Made by a program: the position numbers and the translations under genes. Below the pieces are notes generated by a model that saw only the letters and a list, made by a program, of their open reading frames with translations, ran no database searches and was not told the DNA's origin. From assembly GCA_964035575.1 (NCBI GenBank), contig OZ037925.1, positions 62,001-126,000 on the forward strand: a stretch of DNA of 64,000 nt. Reading direction: 5' to 3'. This document shows, piece after piece, positions 1 through 10,073 of this stretch; positions within the stretch are counted from its first letter, which is position 1, and every line of letters begins with the position of its first letter. This DNA comes from Rhynchopus sp. YZ270_cl-10 (taxonomy: Eukaryota > Euglenozoa > Diplonemea > Diplonemida > Diplonemidae).

Positions 1-716
1 CAGCCGCTTAGGTTGTTGGGCACCAAAGGCCTCTTTTTGGGGTAATAATGGGGGGGAATGGGGGGACTGTTTCTGCTGGCGCTGCAGAAGTTGCTGTTGC
101 AGCAGTTGCTGTTGCTGTTGGTGTTGGTGTTGCCATTGCTGTATTTGATGATGAAGCTCTTGTTGCAGCCGTTGCAGTTGCAGTAGTTGGAGCTGTTGCT
201 GCTGCTCTTGCTGCTGTTGCTGAGGCAGTTGCTGTTGTTGTTGCTGTGGCAGTTGCCATTGCTGTTGTTGCTGTTGATGTTACTCTTGTTGCAGCTGTTG
301 CATTTGCTGTAGGTGGAGCTGATGCTGTTGCTCTTGTTGCTGTTGCTGAGGCAGATGCTGTTGCTGTTGCTGTTGCTGTAGTAGTTGCCATTGCTGTAGT
401 TGCTGATGTTGTAGCTCTTGTTGCGACCGTTGCAGTTGCTGTAGGTGGAGCTGATACTGTAGCTCTTGCTGCTGTTGTTGCTGTTACTGCAGTAGTTGCC
501 ATTGCTGTTGTTGCTGTTGCTGTTGCTCTTGCTGCTGTTGCTGTAGCAGTTGCTGTTGTTGTTGCTGTTACTGCAGTAGCTGCCATTGCTGTTGTTGCTG
601 TTGATGTTGCTCTTGTTGCAACCGTTGCAGTTGCTGTAGGTGGAGCTGATGCTGTTGTTCTTGCTGCTGTTGCTGTAGCAGTTGCTGTTGTTGCTGCCCA
701 CCACCAACACACATAG
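1..716. repeat. Imperfect GTTGCT/CAGCAA trinucleotide-type minisatellite
   Basis: About 650 bp built almost only of TTG, CTG, GTT and GCT triplets (CAG/CAA on the other strand). A higher-order unit recurs with a 'TTGCAGTTGCTGTAGGTGGAG'-like core, shortened here to GTAGGTGGAGCTGAT, near 180, 300, 435 and 635. Because the period is three, one plus frame (48-716) and one minus frame (937-8) stay open but encode only Val/Ala or Ala/Thr runs. The frame that would give polyglutamine on the minus strand contains three TAA triplets. The long genes in this window are uninterrupted by TAA, so a TAA=Gln code is unlikely. I read this as a repeat locus. A low-complexity exon cannot be excluded. Confidence 0.75.
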
Positions 717-1080
717 CACCCCCAGAAGGGCCTTCCTCCGCATATTTTTTTTTCTCCTTTGTGAAAAAGGAAAACAAGTTGGAAAATAAAGGGCAAGAAA
801 AAGGAGAAAAAAGCACTCAGACTGAACTGGCTTCTAAGCTCAGAGTGAGCAAAAATAAGCCTCAGAAACTGAGACCAGGTCTGCACGTTCTTCTGTGCTG
901 CTTCGTGGTGACAGGGACGCCTCGTGTAGGCGAGCACAGGAACTACCTGGGAAGAAAGCAGAACCGTTCCAGGGGTTCGTCTGGGTCTTCTAGCTCTTTC
1001 ACAAGAGAATGCCTAGACGGCTTCTGGGGGAGGGTCTTTGGGCAGGTAGTGAGGGTTGTGTAGGAAAGCAAAAAGAAAAT
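717..1080. other. Spacer, no gene seen
   Basis: Mixed-composition spacer between the trinucleotide locus and the next tandem arrays. Short open frames exist on both strands but have no recognisable domain or splice structure. Confidence 0.5.
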
Positions 1081-1300
1081 GTGTAAAAAAAACGTGTCCC
1101 CTGTAAAAAAAACGTGTCCCCTTTTGTAAAAAAAACGTGTCCCCTGTAAAAAAAACGTGTCCCCTTGTAAAAAAAACGTGTCCCCTTGTAAAAAAAACGT
1201 GTCCCCTTGTAAAAAAAACGTGTCCCCTGTCTAAAAAATGGTCCCCTGTAAAAAATGGTCCCCTGTAAAAAATGGTCCCCTGTAAAAAATGGTCCCCTGT
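1081..1300. repeat. Two adjacent short tandem arrays with GTCCCCT
   Basis: Seven copies of a 19-22 bp unit containing TGTAAAAAAAACGTGTCCCC (1081-1229) are followed directly by four copies of a 17-bp unit, GTAAAAAATGGTCCCCT (1229-1300). Both units share the TAAAAAA...GTCCCCTGT frame, so the second array looks like a deletion derivative of the first. A last GTCCCCTTGT occurs at about 1588, beyond the next array. Confidence 0.9.
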
Positions 1301-1383
1301 AAATTATCCAAAACCAGTTCCGGGAGGTTTCGGGAGGGTTTCGGGAACCAAAAAAAGCCGCCCCCTGTGCACCTTAGATACCA

Positions 1384-1571
1384 AGGAGCTAAGGAGCTAA
1401 GGAGCTAAGGAGCTAAGGAGCTAAGGAGCTAAGCTAAGGAGCTAAGGAGCTAAGGAGCTAAGGAGCTAAGGAGCTAAGGAGCTAAGGAGCTAAGGAGCTA
1501 AGGAGCTAAGGAGCTAAGGAGCTAAGGAGCTAAGGAGCTAAGGAGCTAAGGAGCTAAGGAGCTAAGGAGCT
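1384..1571. repeat. 8-bp tandem array GGAGCTAA
   Basis: About 23 copies of GGAGCTAA in one uninterrupted run, with one 5-bp slip near 1430. The sequence is otherwise perfectly homogeneous, which suggests recent slippage expansion. Confidence 0.95.
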
Positions 1572-2197
1572 GGGCAGGGTAAAAGTGGTCCCCTTGTATT
1601 GCAGAGACTTTTTTTTTTTTTTTGGCAAAAACAATCTCCAAACAAACGAGGCAGGTGCAAAAAGGAGTTTGTTGTTCCATGACAATAACCCTCCGCAACT
1701 TGAATCTGGGAGTGGGTTCCCTGATTGGGGTGTGGGAAAAAAAAGAAGTTGAGGTGAAGACTCAGAAGTGTGCTAAAGGACACAAAAAGAATCCCCCAAC
1801 AGGAAAATTGACATTTGACCAATCCGGTGATCAAGCAAAGAGAAGGGGATGAACATTTGTCTGTTTTCAATGAGTCATCAGACGGGTAAAGAGCAAACCC
1901 GCAAGTGACACCCACCTCCGTACTTTTTTGGTTCTACCGAATTAGACCGAATCAAACATTTTAAAAAAAAAATACAAAATACGTGTTTACTTTTGGGGCA
2001 TTTCCTCGGGACAATTACCAGGACACAACTGTTCTGATGACGCTGACAATATGAGGTTTGGGCACTCATTTTGAAAGTATTGGGAGCACTCGACTTTATG
2101 TATTCACAACCGACAAAACATGCGTTGGGGGACATTGTGATTGTGAAAGGGGCAAATTCAAATCAAAAAAATGGATTGTCTTACATATCGTTTTGTT
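1572..2197. other. Spacer downstream of the hydrolase gene
   Basis: AT-rich 626-bp spacer with a T15 run near 1610. It lies 3' of the minus-strand hydrolase gene and must include its 3' UTR. No further gene or repeat is recognised. Confidence 0.5.
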
Positions 2198-4348
2198 TTA
2201 AAGCGCAGCAAACCACTTTGACAACGCAGCAGCTTCTTCCGCCTCGAATTTGCTGTTCGACTTTGGTGCTGAATGGATAAGGTTGGAGTACCCTGCGTTC
2301 TTCACCTCTGTCACAACCTTCAAGACGTCTGCGTATGTTGCATCTCTGTCCATCTGGGGTGTGTAGACAAGTGCATGTCTTGGAGACAATGCCATCAACA
2401 GCTCTTCGTAGTCGTAAGGTACAGAAGACTCATTGTTGGAGAAGAAGCCAAGACGGGGAATGATTCCGTGCAAATCAAACAACCTAGCAATCCCGCCCGT
2501 TGGGAGGGAGGCGAAGTCTGTTCGCATAGGTGTCCAGCCTGAGAAGGATGCGACTGCGAAAATACGGGGGTCGAGTGCGGCAGCGTGCAGCGCTACGTTG
2601 CCTCCGAGTGAATATCCCGCAACTGAAATCCTCTGGGGGTCGATGGAAGGGAAGTTGTTGAAGGCGGTCGCCTTTACGAATTGGGCCGCACATGTGGGGG
2701 CAGCGCCAGACGACTTGCACGTCAGAAAGTCGACAGCCATCGACACTTCTTGCACCATTCTCCCAAACAGTGATGCCTCGCCGCCTACCCTGTCGTAGAA
2801 CAGGTTCCCGCCTCTTGCGTTCCGCAGCCCAAACCCAATCTGGTCAAACGCCATCACTATGTAGCCCTTGCCCGCCATGTACTGAGCAGTAGTCTCCTGC
2901 ATGTAGTTCGGGCTGTACCCAGTGTTGTAGCTGTACGGGTGGAGCCAGATAAGTGCAGGGTGAGGTCCCGTACTTAAGTTTGATGGGAAGTACACATTGG
3001 CGTCAAGGCCGATGCCAAAGCCAACGGAGAACATGGTGATGCCCGCGGGGTTGGGTGCATGCCGAAGCATTCCCGGGATGTAATCTGCGGCCTTCTTCTC
3101 TTCTCCCAGACCCCCTCCAGACATCGCGTATCCAGCACTGTCAAGCTGGAGGAGCCACGAGACTCTGGTGCGTAGAGGTGCAGAGGGTTGTGGCACAGGG
3201 GGTGTTGCTGGACCATACGCGTTGTTCCAGTTGTCCCAGGAGAACCCTGCCGCTGTGGTGTATGTTGTAAGGTCCTCGGGTTTGACAATCCAGCATCCAC
3301 TGCAGATCGCTGGGGCGGAAAGACGCCTGGTCCTTCGGTCGAAGGCAGTGTCAAACCAATCGAAGTATGTTTGGAAGTCATCGAACCCATGGTGGTCCCC
3401 TGACCGGGTGATAATCCGTGCGTTCTCGGGCTTTTTGTAGATCTTTTGGTATACCCCCGACGCCGCACGCAGGCACATCTCCCCAGCGAATGTCATGTCG
3501 GAGGCAAAATCAGTTCTCGCAGTTGCGACAACAACAAACCGAGGTGCAATCAACGCAAGCACAGCATGCCCATCCACGGGAAGGTTCTCAGGGTGTTCAT
3601 CATACTGCAGGATTGACTCCAACCACCATGACCCCGCAACGCCACCTGTCCGTGGACCTTCCCCGTAGAAGTTTGAGGACGTGAAGTGGAATGGCGACGC
3701 AATAGGTGCACCGGGGCTCGACCCTACGACTGCACCGATCCGTGTGTCAAAGGCGGCAGCAATGAGGGACTGCTTCCCATTTCTAGAATGGCCGGACAGC
3801 GATACCTTAGTGGGATCCACGTACTCCAGCGTGAGCGCGTAATCCAAGACACGTGAGGCCACCCACGCCCTTGCAATGATCAACGCCCAGGAGCTGTTGG
3901 GGTACGCCTTTTGAAACTCTGGTGCGGAGTCTCTCAGATCACCCCCCATGTATGTTATCCCCACGTACCCTCTTTGTGCACCCAGCGCCGCCCAGTCTCG
4001 ATGATTCCATTGCGTCAGGAACAGAGGGAACACCCCTTCTCCTGAGGGGCGCAGGATCTCAATGGACGTCGACACGCCGCAACTGTAGTTGAGCTGCACA
4101 AATGTCGACGTTACTCCGGCGCCTTTTGTTTCATTCATGATCGTAGCAGACGTGCGCTGCGGTGTGGTCTCTGGGACTCGTCCAAACAACGTATCCTGAA
4201 GGAGCCCCTTCAACTCCTCCCTGCGCGTCTCCCATTGTGCGAGTGTGGTGACCGCTGTTCCGTTTTGGAACATCAGAAGGTCATTCAGGTACGGCGAAGG
4301 TTGGAACGCGGCCACTGCGAAGACCGAGAACAACAAACTAGACATCAT
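2198..4348 (-). CDS. Secreted tandem alpha/beta hydrolase, CE15-like first half
   Basis: About 716 residues from the Met at 4348, which starts a good signal peptide (MMSSLLFSVFAVAAFQ). The frame stays open to an upstream ATG at 4435, but those extra residues look like leader. The protein holds two alpha/beta-hydrolase domains. The first (about 20-370) has the nucleophile motif SGHSRNGK (Ser188), a downstream block LPVDGHAVLALIAPR and a His in SGDHHGF near 319. This order is typical of CE15 glucuronoyl esterases, which cleave lignin-carbohydrate ester bonds, and of their relatives. The second (about 420-716) has WLHPYSYN, a nucleophile elbow GYSLGG (Ser580) and FSGW, as in dienelactone-hydrolase or xylan-esterase folds. 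No intron. Ends TAA. Substrate is inferred from family only; an extracellular or lysosomal polysaccharide/ester hydrolase is the likely role. Confidence 0.85.
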   Translation of the reverse strand: MMSSLLFSVFAVAAFQPSPYLNDLLMFQNGTAVTTLAQWETRREELKGLLQDTLFGRVPETTPQRTSATIMNETKGAGVTSTFVQLNYSCGVSTSIEILRPSGEGVFPLFLTQWNHRDWAALGAQRGYVGITYMGGDLRDSAPEFQKAYPNSSWALIIARAWVASRVLDYALTLEYVDPTKVSLSGHSRNGKQSLIAAAFDTRIGAVVGSSPGAPIASPFHFTSSNFYGEGPRTGGVAGSWWLESILQYDEHPENLPVDGHAVLALIAPRFVVVATARTDFASDMTFAGEMCLRAASGVYQKIYKKPENARIITRSGDHHGFDDFQTYFDWFDTAFDRRTRRLSAPAICSGCWIVKPEDLTTYTTAAGFSWDNWNNAYGPATPPVPQPSAPLRTRVSWLLQLDSAGYAMSGGGLGEEKKAADYIPGMLRHAPNPAGITMFSVGFGIGLDANVYFPSNLSTGPHPALIWLHPYSYNTGYSPNYMQETTAQYMAGKGYIVMAFDQIGFGLRNARGGNLFYDRVGGEASLFGRMVQEVSMAVDFLTCKSSGAAPTCAAQFVKATAFNNFPSIDPQRISVAGYSLGGNVALHAAALDPRIFAVASFSGWTPMRTDFASLPTGGIARLFDLHGIIPRLGFFSNNESSVPYDYEELLMALSPRHALVYTPQMDRDATYADVLKVVTEVKNAGYSNLIHSAPKSNSKFEAEEAAALSKWFAAL

Positions 4349-4720
4349 TGAAGGAGGAGGCCTCCTTGTGCGAGTTGTGTTAACTGAGAGGGGGTGTGAC
4401 GTGGTGGTGAGTGGTGTATGTCGCAGGCGAGCCATCTTGAAATTGGTTTGCTGCGCTTTGCTCTATTCTCGGGGTTTTTTGTTTTTGAAGAGAAAGAGAA
4501 AATATGATACTTTTTTTTTAGGCTTTCAGGCCAGTTGCATTTTTCACTCACCACTCTTTCCTGTCGAGGCTCTGAAACAAGACCCACCTTTTTTCGAAGA
4601 AAAAGAAAACAAGGGGGAGGCAACAAACAACTCAACAGAAGGACGGAAGGACCATATTTGTGCTCGATTTGTCGAGCGGAGTAGATACTCTTCGTCGTAA
4701 AAATGGAATAAAAAGTGAAG

Positions 4721-4884
4721 TTATCAATGCAGGCACCTCCCGCTGACCCACGCACGATGCCAGCTGGATGAAAGCACAAAAAGCACCCTGCGGCCAACAA
4801 CAGAAGATGTAAAAAGAAACCTAAGTAGACTTACCCGTACCGTAAGAGAACGAGGGCGGTACACAACCGCTCGTCAGCCGGCGG
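4721..4884 (-). repeat. Long copy (~165 bp) of dispersed repeat A
   Basis: Starts with the A-family hairpin core (4727-4778) and continues through a CCCTGCGGCCAACA block and a CCGCTCGTCAGCCGGC block. The same order recurs at 52380-52565 with small indels. The orientation given follows the strand on which the core ends in a T run. Confidence 0.8.
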
Positions 4885-5097
4885 TACACCTTCAAAAAAA
4901 AAAAATTCTCAGGAAGCGGGTTGTGAAACATAACACCCGGCAACGAATGAACAAAAAAATAGGGGAAAGCGTTGATTTCGCCAAAGGTGCCACTTGCAAG
5001 TACCAAATTAGCACCAAGCCTCTGCTCTGTCTAACTCTATTCGGAAGTGCCGATGTTATGGGAAAGGGGGAGGAATGATAAGAAAGAATCGATTTTT

Positions 5098-5150
5098 GAT
5101 GCAGGCACCTGCTACTAACCTACGATGCCAGCCATCCGGACGAAAGCGTA
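5098..5150 (-). repeat. Dispersed hairpin repeat A, core copy
   Basis: Core copy with GCAGGCACC and GATGCCAGCCATCCGG. It has the same polarity as the other seven copies. The two halves of the stem (GCTGGCA and TGCCTGC on the minus strand) are both kept. Confidence 0.75.
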
Positions 5151-6202
5151 AAAAAAGAGCTATTTGTTGAATAAGAATCAGATAAGCCTGATTTTACGCG
5201 CGGAGGTGATTTTGCATCTCCTCCACAAGGAAAATCTGATTTTTTGTGAAATACAAGATTTTGTTTTATTGAGAAAGTATAAGTGGAAAATTAGAGCAAT
5301 ATAAAAATATGAAATGAAACATGATACATGCTACAGCCTTCCAAGCATGACTTGTTTGGAAGAGAGGTCAAAACAAAACAACCAAAACTGGTTTTGATCA
5401 AAGAAAAAGACGCCGAAAAAACGTAAGGCCTTTGTCATTTTCATGTGCGACAGTATGACATCATTCAGAACAAAAGAGCGTCACACAATATTAACTATGA
5501 CTATGACTGAGCATGATCGTGCCAAGGACTTATTAATATTTTATTTCGATCGTCACTCTTTGTGAAGGAAGGCAGAAAAAAATATTTCATATTTTTTTGA
5601 AAACAACAAGCTAAGTTGGAATGTGCAGGTGTCTGGGAAACAGGCACGCAAAATGTGACCTGACCATGGAGCTAGCACCGCGATGGGGGGAGATTGCTTG
5701 CCTGCATCAGAGACCTGAAGGTAAGGTGAAGAAATTGGATTGGCTGGAAGAGAAACGTCAAGAAAATGCACACGTTACAGGTAGAATGTGTACGGGTATG
5801 GCCACAAAGGACAGTCGGCGTGACATACAAAGCACTCTCATGGCGGTGTACCTTGAGTGACCAACACAGCCGTGGGTGGACCTGAAACCCTGGTGTCACA
5901 TCCATTGAGCATAACATCTGATATGCCTTCAGCCCCGAAAACAGGAAAAAAAGAAACAAACAGAGAGAAGTTGGTAAAATGAGCCTAGATGGGTAGGTGT
6001 TACCTTCAAAGAAAAGGCCAGAGCCATTCACGTTGGGTGGTGAGTTTTTTAACCCATCCCAAGGCAAAGGGAAACCACCTAGTGCACGAGTGCACAACTT
6101 TTGAGAGAGAGCGAGAGAAAAGTCAAGAGGAAAGAGATAAGAAAGGCTTTCAAGATGATCCTAAGATCGTGTGATTAGTCACATTTTAAAAAGACATGGT
6201 GC

Positions 6203-7774
6203 TTACTTCCAGTCCCTGCTGAGAGGGGGAATGGTGAAGCTCGACCTGAACATATCCCTTGGGTCAAACCTGGTCTTCGCTGTGCGCAGCTTGTGGAAGT
6301 CCGCGTGGTTGTCGTAGTACTTCTCCCACACGTCCTCGATCTTCACGTTCCCGAAGGTGCCCCACACAAAGCGGAAGTCGTCCTCGTTGTGCACAGACTC
6401 GTGCCACTTCGCTATGTTTGCGTTAGCCTTCTCTTCAGCTTCAGGGTCCAGCTCGTTTGAGTAGAAGAGAGCATAGTTGACACAGTAGGCTGCATCGCGC
6501 AGTGGGTATGAGGTCACATCCGAGTCTGGGTCCGCGGATGTGATCTCCCCGCCAATGGTGGCAATGATAATTCCACCCATCAGTCCACCTGGACTACTCG
6601 GCTCACCACCCATCAGTCCGCTCAGCAGTCCACTGCTAGGCTGGGCCGCAACTTCGTCGAAGATTTCGACCATCCTCTGTGCGTCAAACCCTTCGTCGAA
6701 GCTTCCTTTCCACGGGCTGACGCGTCGGATGTACGGCATTGGCATCTCTCTCGCTGTTGGCATCTTCGCAAGGGTCAGAACGCGAGACAGCGGCATCGCA
6801 AGAGCCTTGCACCACAGCAACTCCGAGAACACATCCATGGTGGAGGAGTCGAACGGCGTATCCCCCTTCCACACGACTCGGAAGCTCACAGTGTTCGTGG
6901 GAAGGTTTGTCACTGTGATCGGCGGCTCGCCGAGGAACGTCAGCCAAATGGACTCGTCTGTCTGCTCCTGCCACTCCTCGTTGTCCGACACACTCTTCAT
7001 CAACTGCATTGCGCTCGAAGCAAGGTCGCTGCTGTAGGGTGCACCGCACACAACAAGCGTGGAGTGTGGGTAGTCCTCGTCACGGCGCGCCTCAAACTCA
7101 TACTGCGTGATGACACCCCACGACCCAGCACCGCCACCCAGCACAGCCCAGAAGAGTGTGTCCATTGCACCAGGCTGCTGCCCAGTTCCTGGCTTCAGAA
7201 CGTGACGCTTCTTCCCGTTCGCAAGGATTATGTCAAACGCAACCACGTGGTCCCCAAACAATCCAAAGCTCCTGCCCAGGAGGCCGTACCCGCCTGTCTG
7301 CACGTGCCCACCCACATTCACGTATCCGCACTCACCTCCAGGGAGGAACAGACCCTCCCCTCCAAGCACAGCATACACGTCGTTCAGCTTCACACCAGCA
7401 CCCAAGGTCACGTGTGTGCCCTCAATCTCGATCATATCCCGCAGCGAGACATCGATCTGAATGCAGCGCGCCTCATGGCAGCTGGACAGCGCACTGTACT
7501 GGTGGCCACCGCTCCTCACAGACACAGAAGCTTTGCATTGCTTTGCGAACTTCAGTGCTGTCTGGATGTGTTTGTCCGTCTCAGCGTACACGATCACAGA
7601 CGGGGCCACCTTCTCGGGTGCTGACGAGTAAGCATACTGGTCCTTTGCCTCCTCATACGTTGCGTCTGAGGGCGTGTGCACTGTCCCTTCCAGGTGCGCT
7701 TTAGGGTCGTCGCAGAACTGCGGCAATGCTGCCACAGACACAGCAGCACAGCAAAGAGCCAGGGCACGCTTCAT
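6203..7774 (-). CDS. Secreted BBE-type FAD-linked oxidoreductase
   Basis: 523 residues, no intron. A short signal peptide (about 1-17) is followed by a PCMH-type FAD-binding domain (about 55-235) and a C-terminal BBE domain ending near RFDPRDMFRSSFTIP. His91 in RSGGHQY and Cys149 in GGECGYVNVGGH lie where bicovalent flavin attachment occurs in berberine-bridge/glucooligosaccharide-oxidase enzymes. Such enzymes oxidise sugars or alcohols with O2, giving H2O2. The protein matches the family's usual length. The exact substrate cannot be told from sequence. It is probably secreted, like its neighbour the CE15-like hydrolase, and both could act on plant or algal polysaccharide, though nothing here shows co-regulation. 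The start at 7774 is the first ATG and begins the signal peptide. Confidence 0.9.
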   Translation of the reverse strand: MKRALALCCAAVSVAALPQFCDDPKAHLEGTVHTPSDATYEEAKDQYAYSSAPEKVAPSVIVYAETDKHIQTALKFAKQCKASVSVRSGGHQYSALSSCHEARCIQIDVSLRDMIEIEGTHVTLGAGVKLNDVYAVLGGEGLFLPGGECGYVNVGGHVQTGGYGLLGRSFGLFGDHVVAFDIILANGKKRHVLKPGTGQQPGAMDTLFWAVLGGGAGSWGVITQYEFEARRDEDYPHSTLVVCGAPYSSDLASSAMQLMKSVSDNEEWQEQTDESIWLTFLGEPPITVTNLPTNTVSFRVVWKGDTPFDSSTMDVFSELLWCKALAMPLSRVLTLAKMPTAREMPMPYIRRVSPWKGSFDEGFDAQRMVEIFDEVAAQPSSGLLSGLMGGEPSSPGGLMGGIIIATIGGEITSADPDSDVTSYPLRDAAYCVNYALFYSNELDPEAEEKANANIAKWHESVHNEDDFRFVWGTFGNVKIEDVWEKYYDNHADFHKLRTAKTRFDPRDMFRSSFTIPPLSRDWK

Positions 7775-8073
7775 GTTGTGTGTCGATATGTAAAACCTGT
7801 GTGGTAAATGTACAGGAAAAAGAATATTTCAGTGGTGTTTGGACATTAGTGAGGAACTTGCAGAAGAGCCGGGGCCCGCACCTCGGATCCTGTGACATAG
7901 TCGTCAATAACGGTAGTGTGTTTGCAGTGTGACCCCAAAAACCCAATTTTTGAACAATGCATCCAGACAAACACAAAACAACCATCCTACCTACTACACA
8001 TTTGCAATTCTATCTATACAACAAGCGACAAACGACAAACGAACGAACCCCCTTCCCACCCTCCCACCCCACA
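7775..8073. other. Spacer between BBE gene and next gene
   Basis: 299 bp. On the sense (minus) strand the 60 bases before the BBE start contain TTTACCACACAG, a possible splice acceptor for a 5' leader exon or leader addition. No other feature seen. Confidence 0.4.
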
Positions 8074-9677
8074 CTATGCCCCTGCGATGTTGAGCTCGCT
8101 AGGGAGGTTGATGCCTTTCTGCTTGAGCGACGCGACAGCCTCCATGAGCGCTGCAGTGCTGACTGCGACTTGCGCTGGGAGGGGTGCGGGAGGAGACATT
8201 CTGCCTGTGGAGAGCGACGCACTTGAGGCGACTGTGTTCCCACGCTGTGGGTGTGGGTACGCCGGTGGTGATACTGGTGGCGACGCATCGTCCTCAATGC
8301 GAAGCGCTAAGCCGTCCAGCGCAATGGGCGTCGGCAGCGTGATGTTCGGCGCGACCACGTCCAACGAAGGCACCTCTGTGCACGTGTCGCTGAAGTGCTT
8401 GTCAAAGATAAGTCGCAACGCCATCGCATCCGTGTGGATCCCGTCCAGCCGGTCGCTCGACGCCTTGCACACCGCCGCCACCACCTCGCTGCTGCGATCG
8501 CTCTCCACCAGCAGACCAGACATAAGCCGGCGCACGCGCTCCTCCTGCTCCAGCATCACCAGTAGCGACCACTCAATCTGGTCACCCACATCTTCGAGTG
8601 CAATCAACTCGCCCCCCGTCACCTCCATGCTCTGCGTCAGCGGTGCTGTCGACACAGTGATGCCACGCCTTGCGTCGCACTGCGACCCTCGTGAGGTGGT
8701 GCTCTGCACACTCGCCTGCATGCTCTGTGAGGTTGTGCTCGAGGTGGCGGCGGTGGCGGAGGCGTGGCGGTAGCTGGCACCGTGCAGGTACTTCGCCTCG
8801 AGGATCTCGTACAGCATCTCCTCCTCGCCGTTGCACTCCGAGAAGATTTCGTGGATGTTCGCAAGCTTGTCCGGCTGGTGCTTCTGGTAGAACGCGATGA
8901 TTGCGTTGCGCCAGACACGCTGCTGGTGCACGGCGGTCACAACAAGATCGCTCTCAACTGCTTCTGGGTGGGTACGGCGCAGACGTGCAACACGTTGCTG
9001 CAGCCCGTCGCTGAGGACGGGCGGGAGGAGCACACTACTGCGGCTGCCGCTCAGAAGCGCTGTGCCTGCAACACGCTGCGAGCCTTCAGAGAAGACGGAG
9101 CTGTGCCTGGTGGACGCAAAAGACGGCTTTGGTGTGGCTGTTGGTGCGGATGGGTGCGCCTGCGGTGGTGCTGAGTGTGCCTGCTGTGGATGTGGATGCG
9201 GCTGTGCTGCCTGCGACGTAGCTGTCGACACAGACAGCACAGTCTGTTGCGGTGCAGCGGAGCCTGCTGTGAATTCAGACACAGTCGCGTCGACTGTGGA
9301 CGAGGGTTGGCGGGCAGTGGTGGTGGCTGCGGCAGGGTCAGTGCGTGCCACATGCCCATACTTCGTGACTAGGTTCTGAAAGAGTTCGGACTCCCTGTAA
9401 GGTTTGGGGTGGGGAAACGTGGGAGCGGGTTTGGATGCACATACATGCCCTCGTACTCGCGGAGGATCGCCGGCACGTCGTCGACCTTGGCTGGGTTGTG
9501 GATCTTGTAGAAGTCTGTTATGAGACGGACCCAGTGGCTGTTCGCAGTGGCCTGAGGCGGTGAAGTGGGTGGAAGGGGGAAGTGTGCGGCAGAGACAAGA
9601 GCAATTGACTTATTGTTGACCCATACCTGATGCCCGACATCCGCCTGCGGGAGAGGATCAAACAAACCGGTGCTCAT
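8074..9677 (-). CDS. Hypothetical protein with doubled FYxKHxPxK motif, 3 exons
   Basis: Exons 9627-9677, 9445-9551 and 8074-9394 join to 492 codons. Introns are 9552-9626 (75 bp, GTATGGG...CCTCAG, phase 0) and 9395-9444 (50 bp, GTATGTG...TTACAG, phase 2). The 75-bp intron has no stop in frame, so an unspliced reading would look open. Splicing restores EYEGMESELFQNLVTKYG, the tail of the first motif (FYKIHNPAKVDDVPAIL). A second, diverged copy follows near residue 200 (FYQKHQPDKLANIHEIF, then EEEMLYEILEAKYL). This helical motif recurs in many kinetoplastid and other protist proteins of unknown role. Between and after the copies the chain is low-complexity (Ala, Thr, Pro, His), with a helical stretch near 320-400. 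No catalytic signature. Function unknown. Confidence 0.8.
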
Positions 9678-10073
9678 TTTTCGTGTGGCATCTGGAAATT
9701 TACTAGGTGAGGGGGGAAATTATTCGCGTGCATTGAATGTCTAAGGGGGGTAGGGGGCCGCTTTTTTTCTGTAACACTCAACAAAAAAACACAAAATTTT
9801 CATGTAAATATGGCTCAAAGGGGGGAAACGCACAGATTTGGGGTATCTGGAGACCCAGCTAGAATTGAGCAGTTTTGAGCCTTTCTAGGGTCTAAAACGC
9901 GATTTTTGAAGTTTTTTCCACCCAAAACACACACACACACACACACACACACAGATCTTCCTGCGTGCAGTTGACAAACTACACTGAAGACACACGTCAA
10001 TCGCAATACATATACCCTGCCTTGTGCCAAAAAAATAAACGACATTTTTTCTTCAAGCAACCGAAATACTCAG
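9678..10073. other. Spacer with (AC)n
   Basis: 396-bp spacer holding a (CA)n run at 9927-9953 and homopolymer A/T runs. No gene seen. Confidence 0.6.
9927..9953. repeat. (CA)n microsatellite
   Basis: About 13 uninterrupted CA dinucleotides in the spacer 3' of the ten-module gene on its transcribed strand. Confidence 0.95.

Larger units (their letters stand above)
4349..6202. other. 1.85-kb spacer with dispersed repeats
   Basis: AT-rich spacer holding two copies of the GCAGGCACC hairpin repeat (4727 and 5098) and a divergent CTAAG-type repeat at 6152-6184. A weak 79-codon plus-strand frame at 5621-5860 has no recognisable domain and is not called. Confidence 0.6.

Noticed and set aside
48-716. 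222-codon plus-strand frame rich in Val and Ala
   Set aside because: A by-product of the trinucleotide-like repeat; composition and lack of any start or splice context argue against a protein.
568-816. Minus-strand polyglutamine frame, possibly read with TAA as Gln
   Set aside because: The frame meets TAA three times. The window's long genes have no internal TAA and two of them end with it, so a reassigned code is not supported.
5621-5860. 79-codon plus-strand frame with possible GTAAG/TTACAG splice sites
   Set aside because: No recognisable domain, unusual composition, and too short to separate from chance.
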